A stretch of 64,000 nt of DNA from an uncultured Saprospiraceae bacterium (GTDB taxonomy: Bacteria > Bacteroidota > Bacteroidia > Chitinophagales > Saprospiraceae). The position numbers were made by a program, and so were the translations under genes. Shown one piece after another: positions 1-9,988 of this stretch (the stretch's first letter is position 1; every line of letters begins with the position of its first letter). The stretch spans positions 1 to 64,000 of the forward strand of contig CALLFA010000041.1 of assembly GCA_937997635.1 (NCBI GenBank), written 5' to 3'. The notes under the pieces were generated by a model that saw only the letters and a list, made by a program, of their open reading frames with translations, searched no databases and was not told where the DNA came from.

Positions 1-5
1 TAGAA

Positions 6-3000
6 ATGGCTTGGCGATATCATCATGGCGATGGTCCTTACAAAACAGGCGACAGAACCGGGGCCCTGGCGTTTGGAACGCTTGGTGCCGGCGACATTAA
101 ATACCATACCAATTCTAATCGTAGAAACCCAGCTGGAGGCATAGAGGATTTGGGCTACAAAAACCAATGGACCTCCGGTTCTTACCCAGGGGTCACCAGT
201 AGCCCGGATGTCACCTATTCTTTCGTAATTGATGAAGCTAGTGACGTCGTCATATCTACAGACTATGCGGAAACTAATTTTGATACGCGTGTGCATCTGT
301 TCAAAGCTGATCCTACGATGGGTACTAATGGCGAACTGTTGCAAAGCAGTCTTGATATCAGCAATGACAACAATAAATCTGCACTAGTACACCATCTCCA
401 ACCTGGCGAATACTGGATCGTGGTAGAAGGCGATCAAAGTACGACTGTTGGTGATTTCAAATTATCCGTTGCTGTAGCATCAGGATTTTCTGATTATGAG
501 CTTGTCATCTCGAATGCACATGTCAATAGCGTTGGTAAGTTTATTTGTCCATTAACCACATTTACACCTGTATCATCTCCTGAAACAATTGCCTACCAAT
601 GGCAAACTAAACCATCTGCAGAAGGTGAATCAGCATGGACCGATATTTTTGAAGGTACTGATGAATTCATAGATGGTGTTGGTAGTAATCCGACATTTCC
701 CTTAGATGTCAGAAGAATCATGAGCTCCGCAGGCATAACTCTGATTTCTAACATACTTCGCTTCGATGGTGTAGTTGGAACAGGCATCATCAATGGAAGA
801 GTCACTGGTCCCGTAGCAAGCGGATCTCAAGGCATCGAAGGAGTATGGGTGTACGCCATACCATCTGAGCCAATAGTCGGAAGATGTTCGATGGAACCGG
901 ACAGCGCAATCACTAATACAAATGGAGATTACACTTTAAAAAATATAGTGTATCCTGTAGGCGGATTTGTCGATTATGACGTTTATCCCATTTACCTGGA
1001 TCATGAGTTTACGCCAGACACAATCCACGATGTGACAGTAGGAAGTGGAAGCAATCCAACCATTGCAACATTTATCGACAACACAGTAGTATTCATCAGT
1101 GGGAAAGTCGAGCAAGACTCTGGAGAGGACGTATGTGGTTTACCCAACGTGACCGTTTCGCTTGCTGGTTTAACGACAACTACATTAACAGATTCTTTGG
1201 GTAATTATAAATTGCCAGCACAAGTTGGCAGCTTTGATGTTGAGGCATTTTATGTTGATAATACTCATGTATTGACCCCAGCCCTTCATGAGAATGTCGT
1301 GGTCGTAACAGATGTCACTGGACTGAATTTTGAAAGTACAACAAAACACAATATTTCCGGAACAGTCACGACGTGTAATGGAAACTGTCTAGGTAAGGTA
1401 GAAATTCAAATAGAAGATACAGTGAGTGACGATTGTTTTGTCTTTAAGACAGTTACCGATGATTGTGGAAATTTCACTATTGATGTTCCTGGTCGTGATT
1501 ACATCGTTTCGATCACAGAGGATAACCATGACCTTGATCCTGGTTATGACATTGCTGATATTGTCACATTTTTTAGTGATACTATTCTTGCAAATGTAGC
1601 TGTCTCAGATACAGTGTATCATTTTGAATACAGACAAGAGCCACTGGTCAACATACAAACGGCAACGGACAGTACCGGATTTCAAACCATTGGCAATTGC
1701 ACGCAAGATATCGTGCTGGGACAAGGCGAATTGACAAGGATCATCTTTGAGATCACAGAAGATCAAAATTACAATTGTCCTTTAGATACGGGTATTCTAG
1801 TGGTTATCGATGATATTTCAGGCATAGACACTTTGTTATATCCTATTAGTGATGGTATAGTTATCCATGATATTATTCCAGGCCAACCTAATATCGCACC
1901 ACTAGAGCCAGAGCGGGAGTTAGAATACTATGCCTTATCCATTGATAGCACACGGCAGTCTGCTAAACAATCTGTAAATGCTATTGTCACAGGCTACATC
2001 CAGCGAAATTCAACTTTCTCAACTGTGTCGCCGGAAATTCCATTTTTGATCTTAAGAGATCCACCTGGTGACTTAAGTTATGCTTCGGTAATAGATGAGG
2101 AGACGTCGGAGACAGCCTTGCGATTTTCTACATTGAAAGGTGGCGCTGTCACCACTTGGGCTGAAGCCAAAGTAGGCGTAGAATTCGAAGCAGGCTTTCT
2201 TGGAATCTCAACCTCAACGAATACCTGGGGTACTATCCAAGGCGACTTAGAAATAGGTGGTTATACTGCCTCTTCTGAGGAATTGATCGTATCAATGACC
2301 AATAAAACTTCTTATTCGACAGATGGTGATGGTGACCTCAAACCAGAATTGATAGGCGCTCCTGGAGATGTCTTCATCGGAGCTGCCATGAATATTTTAT
2401 ATGCCAATGCTGATGTGATCAATTATGATGAAGAAACATGTAGCCACAATCAGACCATTGATGTGATTATGGGTACAGAAAGCTTTGCCACGCAATATAT
2501 CTATACAGATTTTTTCATTCGAAATTCAGAAATTCCGCGGTTGGAAAGATTGATCGATTTTGCGCCAACTGATTCTATCTGGTGGTATGAAATGCAAATA
2601 GATCTATGGGAACAAATCTTATTGCAAAATGATAGCTTAAAAATGGAAGCAGATACTTCAACTTTTTATAATTCTAACATTAGTTTTGGAGGTGGTTCAC
2701 CTTTTGATAGTGAAATCACCAAATCCACAACGACAACTTCCAGCTATGAATTTCAAATAGAAATTAATTCGCAAATAGCAACTGAAGCAGGATTTGAGGT
2801 TGCGGGATCCGGAGCGTCTGGTGGTGTTATTGTCGACATTCGTTCAGAGTTTGGAGATGCGACCACTAATACCGAATTAAGGAGTCGAACAACCACATAC
2901 CACCTTGAAGACGATGAAAGTACTGATGGATATTCCGTCAGTATAAAAGAATGTCCGACCTATAATACACCAATTTTCGAGGAAATTGCTTCTTTTACCA

Positions 3001-4265
3001 GCTGCCCCTATATACCAGGGACCAGCCTACGAGACAGACCAGTATTAACTGTTGAAAACCCCATTAGGCTAAATGCAGATCCTAGTGAAGATCAGGTTTT
3101 TGAATTTACACTAACAAATTTTAGTACCGAACCCAGAGAATACGAGATTGATATTATCGATGCCAGCAATCCAAATGCAGCAAAGCTTTTTCCTGACATC
3201 ATTGGAAACCCGAGTGATTTAGGCCCATTTCCCCTGGCAGCTCATGATCCAGTAGTAGCAAGTCAACATCCACAAACCATTTTTATCAGTAAGGTACCTG
3301 CTTCGACTAACTATACGTATGAAAATCTCACTTTTATTGCCTATCCTAAATGTGATTCGTCAACTGACTATCAAGAAGAAACATCAAGTACTGCCTCTGT
3401 GTCTATCTTTTTCGATTCTCCTTGTAGCCAAATTTCATTAGTTAATACAGAATCCATTTTCCCAATAACGTCTGCTAATAACAATTTGATTTCCATTGAC
3501 ATTACAGATTATGACTTATCTCTACTGGATTATGTACAGCTCGAATATAGACAAGAAGGTTTTGCCAACTGGGTCACAGCAGTAACCGTTGACAATACAG
3601 AGATGGGAAATACCAATACAACTATTGATTGGAATATCGAGCAATTAAATGACGGTGAATATTCTGTCATAGTCAGGTTGTTTTGTAGTTCTGGTACGAC
3701 ACAATCTGCAAGTGTGACGGGGATCATTGACAGACAAGGCCCAATCGTATTTGGTATACCAAGTCCCATTGATGACGTATACGATATGTCAGAAAACGAT
3801 GTCATCAGCATACAATATGAAGAAGATATTGCCTGCCAAAATGCCACGGTACAATTAGAGGATATGGTAACTGGTGAGCTCTTTGATGCGATACTGTCAT
3901 GTGTAAATAATCAAGCAATCATAACTCCAGTCTTAATCCTACCAATAGCAGCATATCGCGTTACCCTTTCTGGAATAGAAGATGATTATGCGAATACCAC
4001 GAATGAGGATTATCGATGGGCGTTTATTGTCGGCGATTATCAATTTGATCCAAACTGTGATCCAATAGATATTGCTAATAACAATGTGAATCAGGATGCC
4101 ATATCACAAAGTGTGTACTATGCCCAGGAAATTAATTCCACGGGTGAAGTGGCAAATGCAAGCACGATAGGATTTGTGGCTGAAGATCAAATCTCACTAG
4201 AGGCAGGATTTGAAGTAAACGATGGGGCCACGTTTAGTGCAAGTATTGATGATTGTCCACATTAA
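6..4265 (+). CDS. Large secreted/surface protein with carboxypeptidase-regulatory-like repeats and 3-coathanger C-terminus (5' end probably outside window)
   Basis: At least 1419 residues. The frame is open to the window edge and there is no signal peptide at the first visible ATG, so the true start probably lies upstream. Residues about 50-155 resemble a pre-peptidase C-terminal (PPC) beta-sandwich (VTYSFVID, then GEYWIVVEGD). Three carboxypeptidase-regulatory-like folds follow at about 258-355 (INGRVTG), 362-440 (ISGKVEQ) and 448-540 (ISGTVTT). A long central part contains the LRDPPGD motif near 685. The last 50 residues (about 1372-1419), with SLEAGFEV and a final Cys, fit the 3-coathanger stack domain seen in Bacteroidota surface proteins. 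No type IX sorting tail is evident. I infer an exported structural or binding protein; the ligand is unknown. The two TPR/HTH regulators follow on the same strand. Confidence 0.8.
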   Translation: MAWRYHHGDGPYKTGDRTGALAFGTLGAGDIKYHTNSNRRNPAGGIEDLGYKNQWTSGSYPGVTSSPDVTYSFVIDEASDVVISTDYAETNFDTRVHLFKADPTMGTNGELLQSSLDISNDNNKSALVHHLQPGEYWIVVEGDQSTTVGDFKLSVAVASGFSDYELVISNAHVNSVGKFICPLTTFTPVSSPETIAYQWQTKPSAEGESAWTDIFEGTDEFIDGVGSNPTFPLDVRRIMSSAGITLISNILRFDGVVGTGIINGRVTGPVASGSQGIEGVWVYAIPSEPIVGRCSMEPDSAITNTNGDYTLKNIVYPVGGFVDYDVYPIYLDHEFTPDTIHDVTVGSGSNPTIATFIDNTVVFISGKVEQDSGEDVCGLPNVTVSLAGLTTTTLTDSLGNYKLPAQVGSFDVEAFYVDNTHVLTPALHENVVVVTDVTGLNFESTTKHNISGTVTTCNGNCLGKVEIQIEDTVSDDCFVFKTVTDDCGNFTIDVPGRDYIVSITEDNHDLDPGYDIADIVTFFSDTILANVAVSDTVYHFEYRQEPLVNIQTATDSTGFQTIGNCTQDIVLGQGELTRIIFEITEDQNYNCPLDTGILVVIDDISGIDTLLYPISDGIVIHDIIPGQPNIAPLEPERELEYYALSIDSTRQSAKQSVNAIVTGYIQRNSTFSTVSPEIPFLILRDPPGDLSYASVIDEETSETALRFSTLKGGAVTTWAEAKVGVEFEAGFLGISTSTNTWGTIQGDLEIGGYTASSEELIVSMTNKTSYSTDGDGDLKPELIGAPGDVFIGAAMNILYANADVINYDEETCSHNQTIDVIMGTESFATQYIYTDFFIRNSEIPRLERLIDFAPTDSIWWYEMQIDLWEQILLQNDSLKMEADTSTFYNSNISFGGGSPFDSEITKSTTTTSSYEFQIEINSQIATEAGFEVAGSGASGGVIVDIRSEFGDATTNTELRSRTTTYHLEDDESTDGYSVSIKECPTYNTPIFEEIASFTSCPYIPGTSLRDRPVLTVENPIRLNADPSEDQVFEFTLTNFSTEPREYEIDIIDASNPNAAKLFPDIIGNPSDLGPFPLAAHDPVVASQHPQTIFISKVPASTNYTYENLTFIAYPKCDSSTDYQEETSSTASVSIFFDSPCSQISLVNTESIFPITSANNNLISIDITDYDLSLLDYVQLEYRQEGFANWVTAVTVDNTEMGNTNTTIDWNIEQLNDGEYSVIVRLFCSSGTTQSASVTGIIDRQGPIVFGIPSPIDDVYDMSENDVISIQYEEDIACQNATVQLEDMVTGELFDAILSCVNNQAIITPVLILPIAAYRVTLSGIEDDYANTTNEDYRWAFIVGDYQFDPNCDPIDIANNNVNQDAISQSVYYAQEINSTGEVANASTIGFVAEDQISLEAGFEVNDGATFSASIDDCPH

Positions 4266-4277
4266 TAGACATTTGTT

Positions 4278-4457
4278 GTGGACAAATTAAATCAAAAAGA
4301 GAAAGAGGATCGCCTTAGAAAATGGGCGGTCCTTATTTCTAAGAAAAATAAGCGATTGAAGGATATTGAAAATCACATAATGCTTTTGGAAAAAGATTTA
4401 AAATCACAACTGTCAGAATTTCGACTTAAGGTGACTAGACTACTGGAGTCAGGATGA
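4278..4457 (+). CDS. Possible small charged protein (59 aa, GTG start)
   Basis: A GTG codon 13 bases after the stop of the large surface protein opens 59 codons in the same frame, ending at TGA. The product is rich in Lys, Glu and Leu, with a heptad-like pattern (RLKDIENHIMLLEKDLKSQL) that suggests a short helical or coiled-coil peptide. There is no ATG near the start and no recognised family. It could be a coupled small gene, the remnant of a longer C-terminus cut off by the TAA-TAG pair at 4263-4268, or chance. The remaining bases up to 4601 hold nothing else I recognise. Confidence 0.3.
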   Translation: MDKLNQKEKEDRLRKWAVLISKKNKRLKDIENHIMLLEKDLKSQLSEFRLKVTRLLESG

Positions 4458-4601
4458 ATTAAATATGTTAAACGTTTACTCATTCTGGCTCTTTAGTTGT
4501 AAATTGATAGAAGTTGTGAGAATACTTCCAATCCTCAAACTATTATTCTTCAAACTACATGATGACTAACCATTGTTAATCGGTCATTTTAATACACCCT
4601 T

Positions 4602-6572
4602 ATGAAGAAAAAATGGATACTATTTTTTTTAAACTCTATTTTTCTATGCTTTATATATGCACAGCCAGAAGAACAAATAGACATTTTAAAACAAACGACA
4701 AGTAAGATTGACAGCCTAAAAGCCATTTATAACCATCCCGATAGTTCAGCTCTAAGTAAGATAAATGCATTAGGTTTTCTCTTTAATCAATATCTATATA
4801 ATGACCAGGATTCAGCTAAACATTATTTAGCACGACTAAAAGAAATAGCTGACGAGCATTCTTTAAAAAAAGGACAGGCGCGCCATGATTATTTTAAAGG
4901 CATCTTATTTGATTTGTCAGGACAACTTGATTCGTCTTTCATGTACTACAATCAAGCGTACGCTGGCTATAAAGAAATAAACGACACCTTACAAATAACC
5001 CGAACATTAGTCAATCTTGCAAATATAGATTACCAACAAGGCAAGTACCAACAAGCCATTGATACCTTACAAAGATCGATCAACATGTGTTTAAAGGCAT
5101 TTGGTGAAGAACATGCCGAATTGGGTACGATGTATGGATTAATTGGGAACATATACAGCGAACAAGCATACAATCAACTCGCTTTACAGAATTTATTAAC
5201 GAGTCTTGCATACCATGTAAAAAGTGGAGATCAAATTAGAAAAGCGGATGTATTAACCATGTTGGGAAATGTCGAATTAAATTTAGGCAATTATGAGAAT
5301 ATCATTCCATACAACGTAGAGGCGATATCGATTTATAAGGAATATAATGATGTATATTATCAAGCTGAATCCAATGGTGACATAGGAAATGCTTATATAG
5401 AATTGCAACAATATGAAAAAGCGGGACCCTATTTAACTGAAGGTTTGGCTCTTGCCAAACAAATGGACGCCAAGTCTTTAGAAGGCAAAATCTATGCGTA
5501 TCAAAGTAAGATTGCAACTGCACGCAATGAAGATGATCTCGCATTGCAATTATTAAATAAAGGTCTTGCCATCCATCGGGAAATAGGAAATCCATCTGAA
5601 GTAGCAAGGTCCTTGCAGCGAATTGGTTACAATTATTTGCAAAATAATCAATCACAGTTAGCACTCCCTTATTTTAATCAGATCATTAAAATGGCAGACA
5701 CAATTGACATAATAGATGAATTACACGATGCCTTATACAACAGATCAACCGTTTATGAAAATCTAAATCAATTACCTCTCGCCCTGGATGATTTAAAAAA
5801 ATACCACATACTCCATGACACCTTTCTTAATAAAGTATCAATTCAAAAAATAGAGGAATTAAGAATTATGCATGATACTGAAAATAAAGAACGAGAAATC
5901 GTCTTACAAGACAACCAAATATCACTCTTAGAAAAAGAAGTAACTGTCAGTCAATTGCAACGAACATTATTAGGCGGCGGACTAGGGTTGAGTTTTGTGA
6001 TATTTGGCTTAGTCTACTATGGCATACGTCAGCAATTAAAAAGAAAGAGACTTGAACATCAACATGCGATAAAAGAAAAAGAAATAGTCGAAAAAGAAAA
6101 AGAATTAGAAACACAAAAAAGAGAAAGTGCCGAACAACAATTAGAATTTAAAAAGAAAGAACTCACAGCAAAAGTGTTGCAGCTTGCCAAGAAAAATGAA
6201 TTTCTACACGAATTGGAAACCGAAATTGTCGAATTGCAATCATCTGTAGATGTGTCTGTTGGTAAAGCTTCTTCTCGTATCTCCAGAATGATCCAAAGAG
6301 ATGCTGTAGATGATGAAGAATGGGAACAATTTGCGGAAGAATTTAGTAGCGTCCATCAGGAATTTTTAGACAGACTTCGAGAACAGTTTGGTACATTCTC
6401 TAAAGGAGAAATGCGCTTAATCTATTTATTACGCATGAACATGACGTCGAAGGAAATTGCAAACATATTACGGATTTCAGGTGAAGGAATTCGCAAGGCC
6501 AGATATCGTCTTCGGAAGAAAATGAAATTAGATTCATCAGAAGATTTGCAGGGCATAATTTTAGGATTATAA
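4602..6572 (+). CDS. TPR transmembrane regulator with LuxR-like HTH output domain (first of pair)
   Basis: 656 residues. An N-terminal signal or anchor segment (about 1-20, ending FIYAQ) is followed by tetratricopeptide repeats over about 60-410 (for example ARTLVNLANIDYQQGKYQQA-type units), which should face the periplasm. One membrane helix lies near 453-475 (LLGGGLGLSFVIFGLVYYGI). A Lys/Glu-rich coiled coil covers about 480-550, and a C-terminal helix-turn-helix about 598-645 (GEMRLIYLLRMNMTSKEIAN, then IRKARYRLRKKM). This architecture is common in Bacteroidota and is thought to couple an envelope signal directly to DNA binding without a kinase; here that is inference. It ends one base before its paralogue. 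Its target may be the upstream surface protein, but nothing in the sequence proves it. Confidence 0.85.
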   Translation: MKKKWILFFLNSIFLCFIYAQPEEQIDILKQTTSKIDSLKAIYNHPDSSALSKINALGFLFNQYLYNDQDSAKHYLARLKEIADEHSLKKGQARHDYFKGILFDLSGQLDSSFMYYNQAYAGYKEINDTLQITRTLVNLANIDYQQGKYQQAIDTLQRSINMCLKAFGEEHAELGTMYGLIGNIYSEQAYNQLALQNLLTSLAYHVKSGDQIRKADVLTMLGNVELNLGNYENIIPYNVEAISIYKEYNDVYYQAESNGDIGNAYIELQQYEKAGPYLTEGLALAKQMDAKSLEGKIYAYQSKIATARNEDDLALQLLNKGLAIHREIGNPSEVARSLQRIGYNYLQNNQSQLALPYFNQIIKMADTIDIIDELHDALYNRSTVYENLNQLPLALDDLKKYHILHDTFLNKVSIQKIEELRIMHDTENKEREIVLQDNQISLLEKEVTVSQLQRTLLGGGLGLSFVIFGLVYYGIRQQLKRKRLEHQHAIKEKEIVEKEKELETQKRESAEQQLEFKKKELTAKVLQLAKKNEFLHELETEIVELQSSVDVSVGKASSRISRMIQRDAVDDEEWEQFAEEFSSVHQEFLDRLREQFGTFSKGEMRLIYLLRMNMTSKEIANILRISGEGIRKARYRLRKKMKLDSSEDLQGIILGL

Positions 6573-6573
6573 C

Positions 6574-8424
6574 ATGAAAAAAAAAGATAGAGTAAATGGT
6601 GTTTTCATTTTTGCAATTATACTTGTTGCAGCTTTTTTATCCAGAGCAGAATCACAAGACACCACAAAAATTAATGAACTTATTTTTTTAGGAGACAGCT
6701 TACTCTACACAATGCCTGAACAAAGTCTAGCGTATGCCAGAGAAGCAACCAAGCTCTCTAAACAAATTAATAATTATCAAAAAATAAAAATAAGCACACA
6801 ATTGCTTTCTGATGCCTTTTGGTATACGGATCAATTTGACAGTACAGACTACTACAATATCCTCAGAATTAAATATGCAGAAGAAGCCGACGATAAGGCC
6901 ACACTTGGAGATCTATACACAGAATACGCTGTGGAATTAAACAGGATAAGTAAATATGATGAAGCCCTCCGTGATTTGAGAAAGGCTCACCAGTATTATT
7001 TAGAAATAGACAATCAAATTGACAATGCTTTTGTGATCAACAAAATTGGTTTAGTCTATCATAATATGAATCAATTAGATTCTTCAATGGTCTATCTTAA
7101 GTCTGCTCTAGACATGTACCAAGTACTTAATCTTCAGAATAAGCAAGGCATGGTCATAGAATCAATGGCAATTATCCAAAAACAACTCGGCGATTATGAC
7201 AAATCAATTGAATTGCACCAGGAAAGTAGGGCCTTGTTTCAGGAAGCTAGAGACACAATTGGCTTAATGTCTAATGCAAATAACCTTGGAATTGTATTTA
7301 AAACAATAGATAAGCCTGAAAAAGCATTGGCCGAATACCAAAAAGTGTATGACTTCGCCAACATCATGGATCACAAAGGAGGCTTAATGAGCTATTTTAT
7401 TAATTCGGGGATTCTGCTCAATAAATTAAAACGGCATATAGAAGCCGAGTCACTTCTAAGAAATGGAATTAAGATAGCGGAAGAATTGAGATCACAAATT
7501 TCAATAGCAGATTCAAAATCATCTCTCGCCAGAAGTCTGCTGCATCAAAATAAATTCAGTGAAGCAATAATAGAAGTCAATGAGTCAATTCAAATTGCAC
7601 ATGACATTGGAGCACTTGAAAAAGAACAAGATGCTCATGAAGTCGCTAAAGAAATTTATCTGGCCCAAGGAAATGCTGACGAAGCACTTTTACATATGGA
7701 ATCCTATCAATCCTTAAAGGATTCAATTTTTCAACTAGCAAGAACAAAACAAGTCAATGAACTGCAAACTCAATATGAGACAGAAAAAAAAGATGCTGAA
7801 ATCGTATTACTAAATAAAAATATTGAAATTGAAAATGTAAAAAGACAGCGATTATGGGGTGGATTAGGGCTTATTGTATTGTCAGGTTTAGCTCTTATAT
7901 ATGGGATTATCCAAAGAAATAAAAAGATGCAAGCAGTTCTTTCTAAAGACAAAGCCATTGCGATTGAAAGGCAAGAAAGAGCCGAACAACAATTAGAATT
8001 TAAAAAGAAAGAATTAACAGCTAAGGCCCTTCAACTGGCAAAGAAAAATGAATTTCTACTAGAATTAGAAACCGAAATAGTCGAATTGCAATCATCAGTA
8101 GATGCGTCTGTTGGTAAGGCTTCTTCTCGTATTTCCAGAATGATAAAACGAGACACTGTCGACGATGAAGAATGGGATCAATTTGCAACAGAATTTAGCA
8201 GCGTCCATCAGGAATTTTTAGACAGACTTCGAGAACGGTTTGGTACATTCTCTAAAGGAGAAATGCGGTTAATTTATTTATTGCGGATGAACATGACGTC
8301 GAAAGAAATTGCAAATATATTACGCATTTCAGGAGAAGGAATTCGCAAAGCAAGGTATCGATTAAGAAAGAAGATGAGCTTAGATTCATCGGATGATTTA
8401 CAAGGGATTATTTTGGGTATGTAA
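6574..8424 (+). CDS. TPR transmembrane regulator with LuxR-like HTH output domain (second of pair)
   Basis: 616 residues with the same layout as its neighbour: signal segment about 1-27, TPR sensor about 60-390, membrane helix near 425-447 (LWGGLGLIVLSGLALIYGII), coiled coil, then HTH near 560-605. Its ATG lies one base after the TAA of the first gene, so the two are almost certainly co-transcribed. The last 150 residues differ from the paralogue at only about a dozen positions, while the TPR halves are strongly diverged. That points to tandem duplication with either selection or gene conversion holding the output domain constant. The two proteins could read different signals and bind the same DNA site, possibly as heterodimers. 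Confidence 0.85.
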   Translation: MKKKDRVNGVFIFAIILVAAFLSRAESQDTTKINELIFLGDSLLYTMPEQSLAYAREATKLSKQINNYQKIKISTQLLSDAFWYTDQFDSTDYYNILRIKYAEEADDKATLGDLYTEYAVELNRISKYDEALRDLRKAHQYYLEIDNQIDNAFVINKIGLVYHNMNQLDSSMVYLKSALDMYQVLNLQNKQGMVIESMAIIQKQLGDYDKSIELHQESRALFQEARDTIGLMSNANNLGIVFKTIDKPEKALAEYQKVYDFANIMDHKGGLMSYFINSGILLNKLKRHIEAESLLRNGIKIAEELRSQISIADSKSSLARSLLHQNKFSEAIIEVNESIQIAHDIGALEKEQDAHEVAKEIYLAQGNADEALLHMESYQSLKDSIFQLARTKQVNELQTQYETEKKDAEIVLLNKNIEIENVKRQRLWGGLGLIVLSGLALIYGIIQRNKKMQAVLSKDKAIAIERQERAEQQLEFKKKELTAKALQLAKKNEFLLELETEIVELQSSVDASVGKASSRISRMIKRDTVDDEEWDQFATEFSSVHQEFLDRLRERFGTFSKGEMRLIYLLRMNMTSKEIANILRISGEGIRKARYRLRKKMSLDSSDDLQGIILGM

Positions 8425-8470
8425 TTTCACCCCTCTTCAGAAGCCAAGTTCAATTTGATAGACAGGATGC

Positions 8471-9949
8471 TTAGACATCTTTCATCACACTTCTGATGTC
8501 TTCTCTTTCATAAACCAAGGTTATCATCTTCTTAAATTCTTGTACAAATCTGTCTTTTGTTTGTAAGTCGCCAAAGATTTCTGTTAGTGCTAAAAAACCA
8601 ACAGGGTTATTCACGGTCGTTGAAGCAGCTTGATGTAATTCCTCTTTCTTGGCGTCAATAATCTCTAATGGAATATTTTTTTCATTCACTTGCTTGTCAC
8701 TGTAATAACACCAAGCCGCTAAAAGTAAGGTGGCGTACTTGATGCTTCCTCCACTTTGTAAATTATCATGAATTGTTGGGATTAAAAACTTAGGCAGCTT
8801 TGCAGAACTCTCAGAGCAGATTCGGCTAACACTATCTTTGATGTTTGGGTTGGCAAAACGCTCTTCTAGTGTGTCTTTGTAGGTCTCTAGATCAATACCT
8901 TCTAATGCATCCAATACTGGTGTCGCTTCCTTATCCATAAACTGGCGCATAAATGTAGCAAACACAGGATCGTCCATGCAATCATTTATTGTCGCGTGTC
9001 CATGAATGGCTCCTGGAATACCCAAGACTGAATGCCCTGCGTTTAATAATCGGATTTTCATTTTCTCGTATGGGACTACATCAGGTACAAACTGAACACC
9101 CAATTTTTCTAGTGGTGGTCTACCATTGCAAAACTTGTCCTCGACTACCCATTGGATAAAAGGCTCACAAACAACTGGCCAGCCATCTTTTAATTGATGT
9201 GTGTTTTCTATATAGTCAATGTCTGCTTTGCTAGTGACTGGCGTGATCCGATCAACCATTGTGTTTGGGAACGTAACGTTTTGCTCAATCCACTGAGCTA
9301 GTTCAGTATCTTGCTTTTGTACAAAAGTCAGAAGCATTTTTCTTGCTACTGCTCCATTGTGTGGAATGTTGTCACAGGATAAAACGGTAAATGGTTGCAA
9401 TCCGTTTTCTTTTCTTCTTTTTAAAGCTGCAGCTAAATAGCCGAATACTGTTTTGGGATTATCTTGATTATTTAAATCATGTTGAATGTCAACATTGCTA
9501 AAATCAAAAGCGCCCGTTTGCGGATGAAAATTATAGCCCCCTTCTGTGATTGTCAAGGATACAATTTTGGTATCAGCATGAGCCATTGTATTTAAGACTA
9601 ATTCAGGAGTATCTACGGCAAGAAGCATTTTTGTAATTGAACCAATTGCCTCACTGTGAATTTGTCCATCTGGGTGTTGGACACTAAGTGTGTACAAGCC
9701 GTCTTGTTGTGTGAGCACATTATACATGTTGCGATCTCCTTCTCGTATACCCACACCACAAATACCCCAATCAACGATATTGTGCTTTTGTAACAACTGA
9801 TGAATGTAATAAGCTTGATGTGCGCGATGGAATCCGCCAACGCCTATGTGGACGATTCCCGTCTTTATATCCGTTCTATTATACGTCGGACAAGGAATTT
9901 GAGCAGCAATAGTTGGCAGATTGTCTTGATTCAATTGGATGGCCGACAT
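8471..9949 (-). CDS. Mannitol dehydrogenase-family polyol/uronate oxidoreductase
   Basis: 492 residues, the usual length of the long-chain polyol dehydrogenases (mannitol 2-dehydrogenase, fructuronate reductase, arabinitol dehydrogenase). The N-terminus has the nucleotide-binding signature VHIGVGGFHRAHQAYY at about 31-46. TITEGGYNF follows near 130. The catalytic Lys-x4-Asn-x2-His pattern appears as KIRLLNAGH near 295-303. It should interconvert a sugar alcohol and a ketose using NAD(P)H; the exact substrate cannot be fixed from sequence, though mannitol/fructose is the most likely. It lies 39 bases downstream of rnr on the same strand and may be read through from it. Its stop converges on the regulator pair without an obvious terminator. 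Confidence 0.85.
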   Translation of the reverse strand: MSAIQLNQDNLPTIAAQIPCPTYNRTDIKTGIVHIGVGGFHRAHQAYYIHQLLQKHNIVDWGICGVGIREGDRNMYNVLTQQDGLYTLSVQHPDGQIHSEAIGSITKMLLAVDTPELVLNTMAHADTKIVSLTITEGGYNFHPQTGAFDFSNVDIQHDLNNQDNPKTVFGYLAAALKRRKENGLQPFTVLSCDNIPHNGAVARKMLLTFVQKQDTELAQWIEQNVTFPNTMVDRITPVTSKADIDYIENTHQLKDGWPVVCEPFIQWVVEDKFCNGRPPLEKLGVQFVPDVVPYEKMKIRLLNAGHSVLGIPGAIHGHATINDCMDDPVFATFMRQFMDKEATPVLDALEGIDLETYKDTLEERFANPNIKDSVSRICSESSAKLPKFLIPTIHDNLQSGGSIKYATLLLAAWCYYSDKQVNEKNIPLEIIDAKKEELHQAASTTVNNPVGFLALTEIFGDLQTKDRFVQEFKKMITLVYEREDIRSVMKDV

Positions 9950-9988
9950 CGTTTGATTTTGATTTTTGAATTCAAACCCAAAATAATC

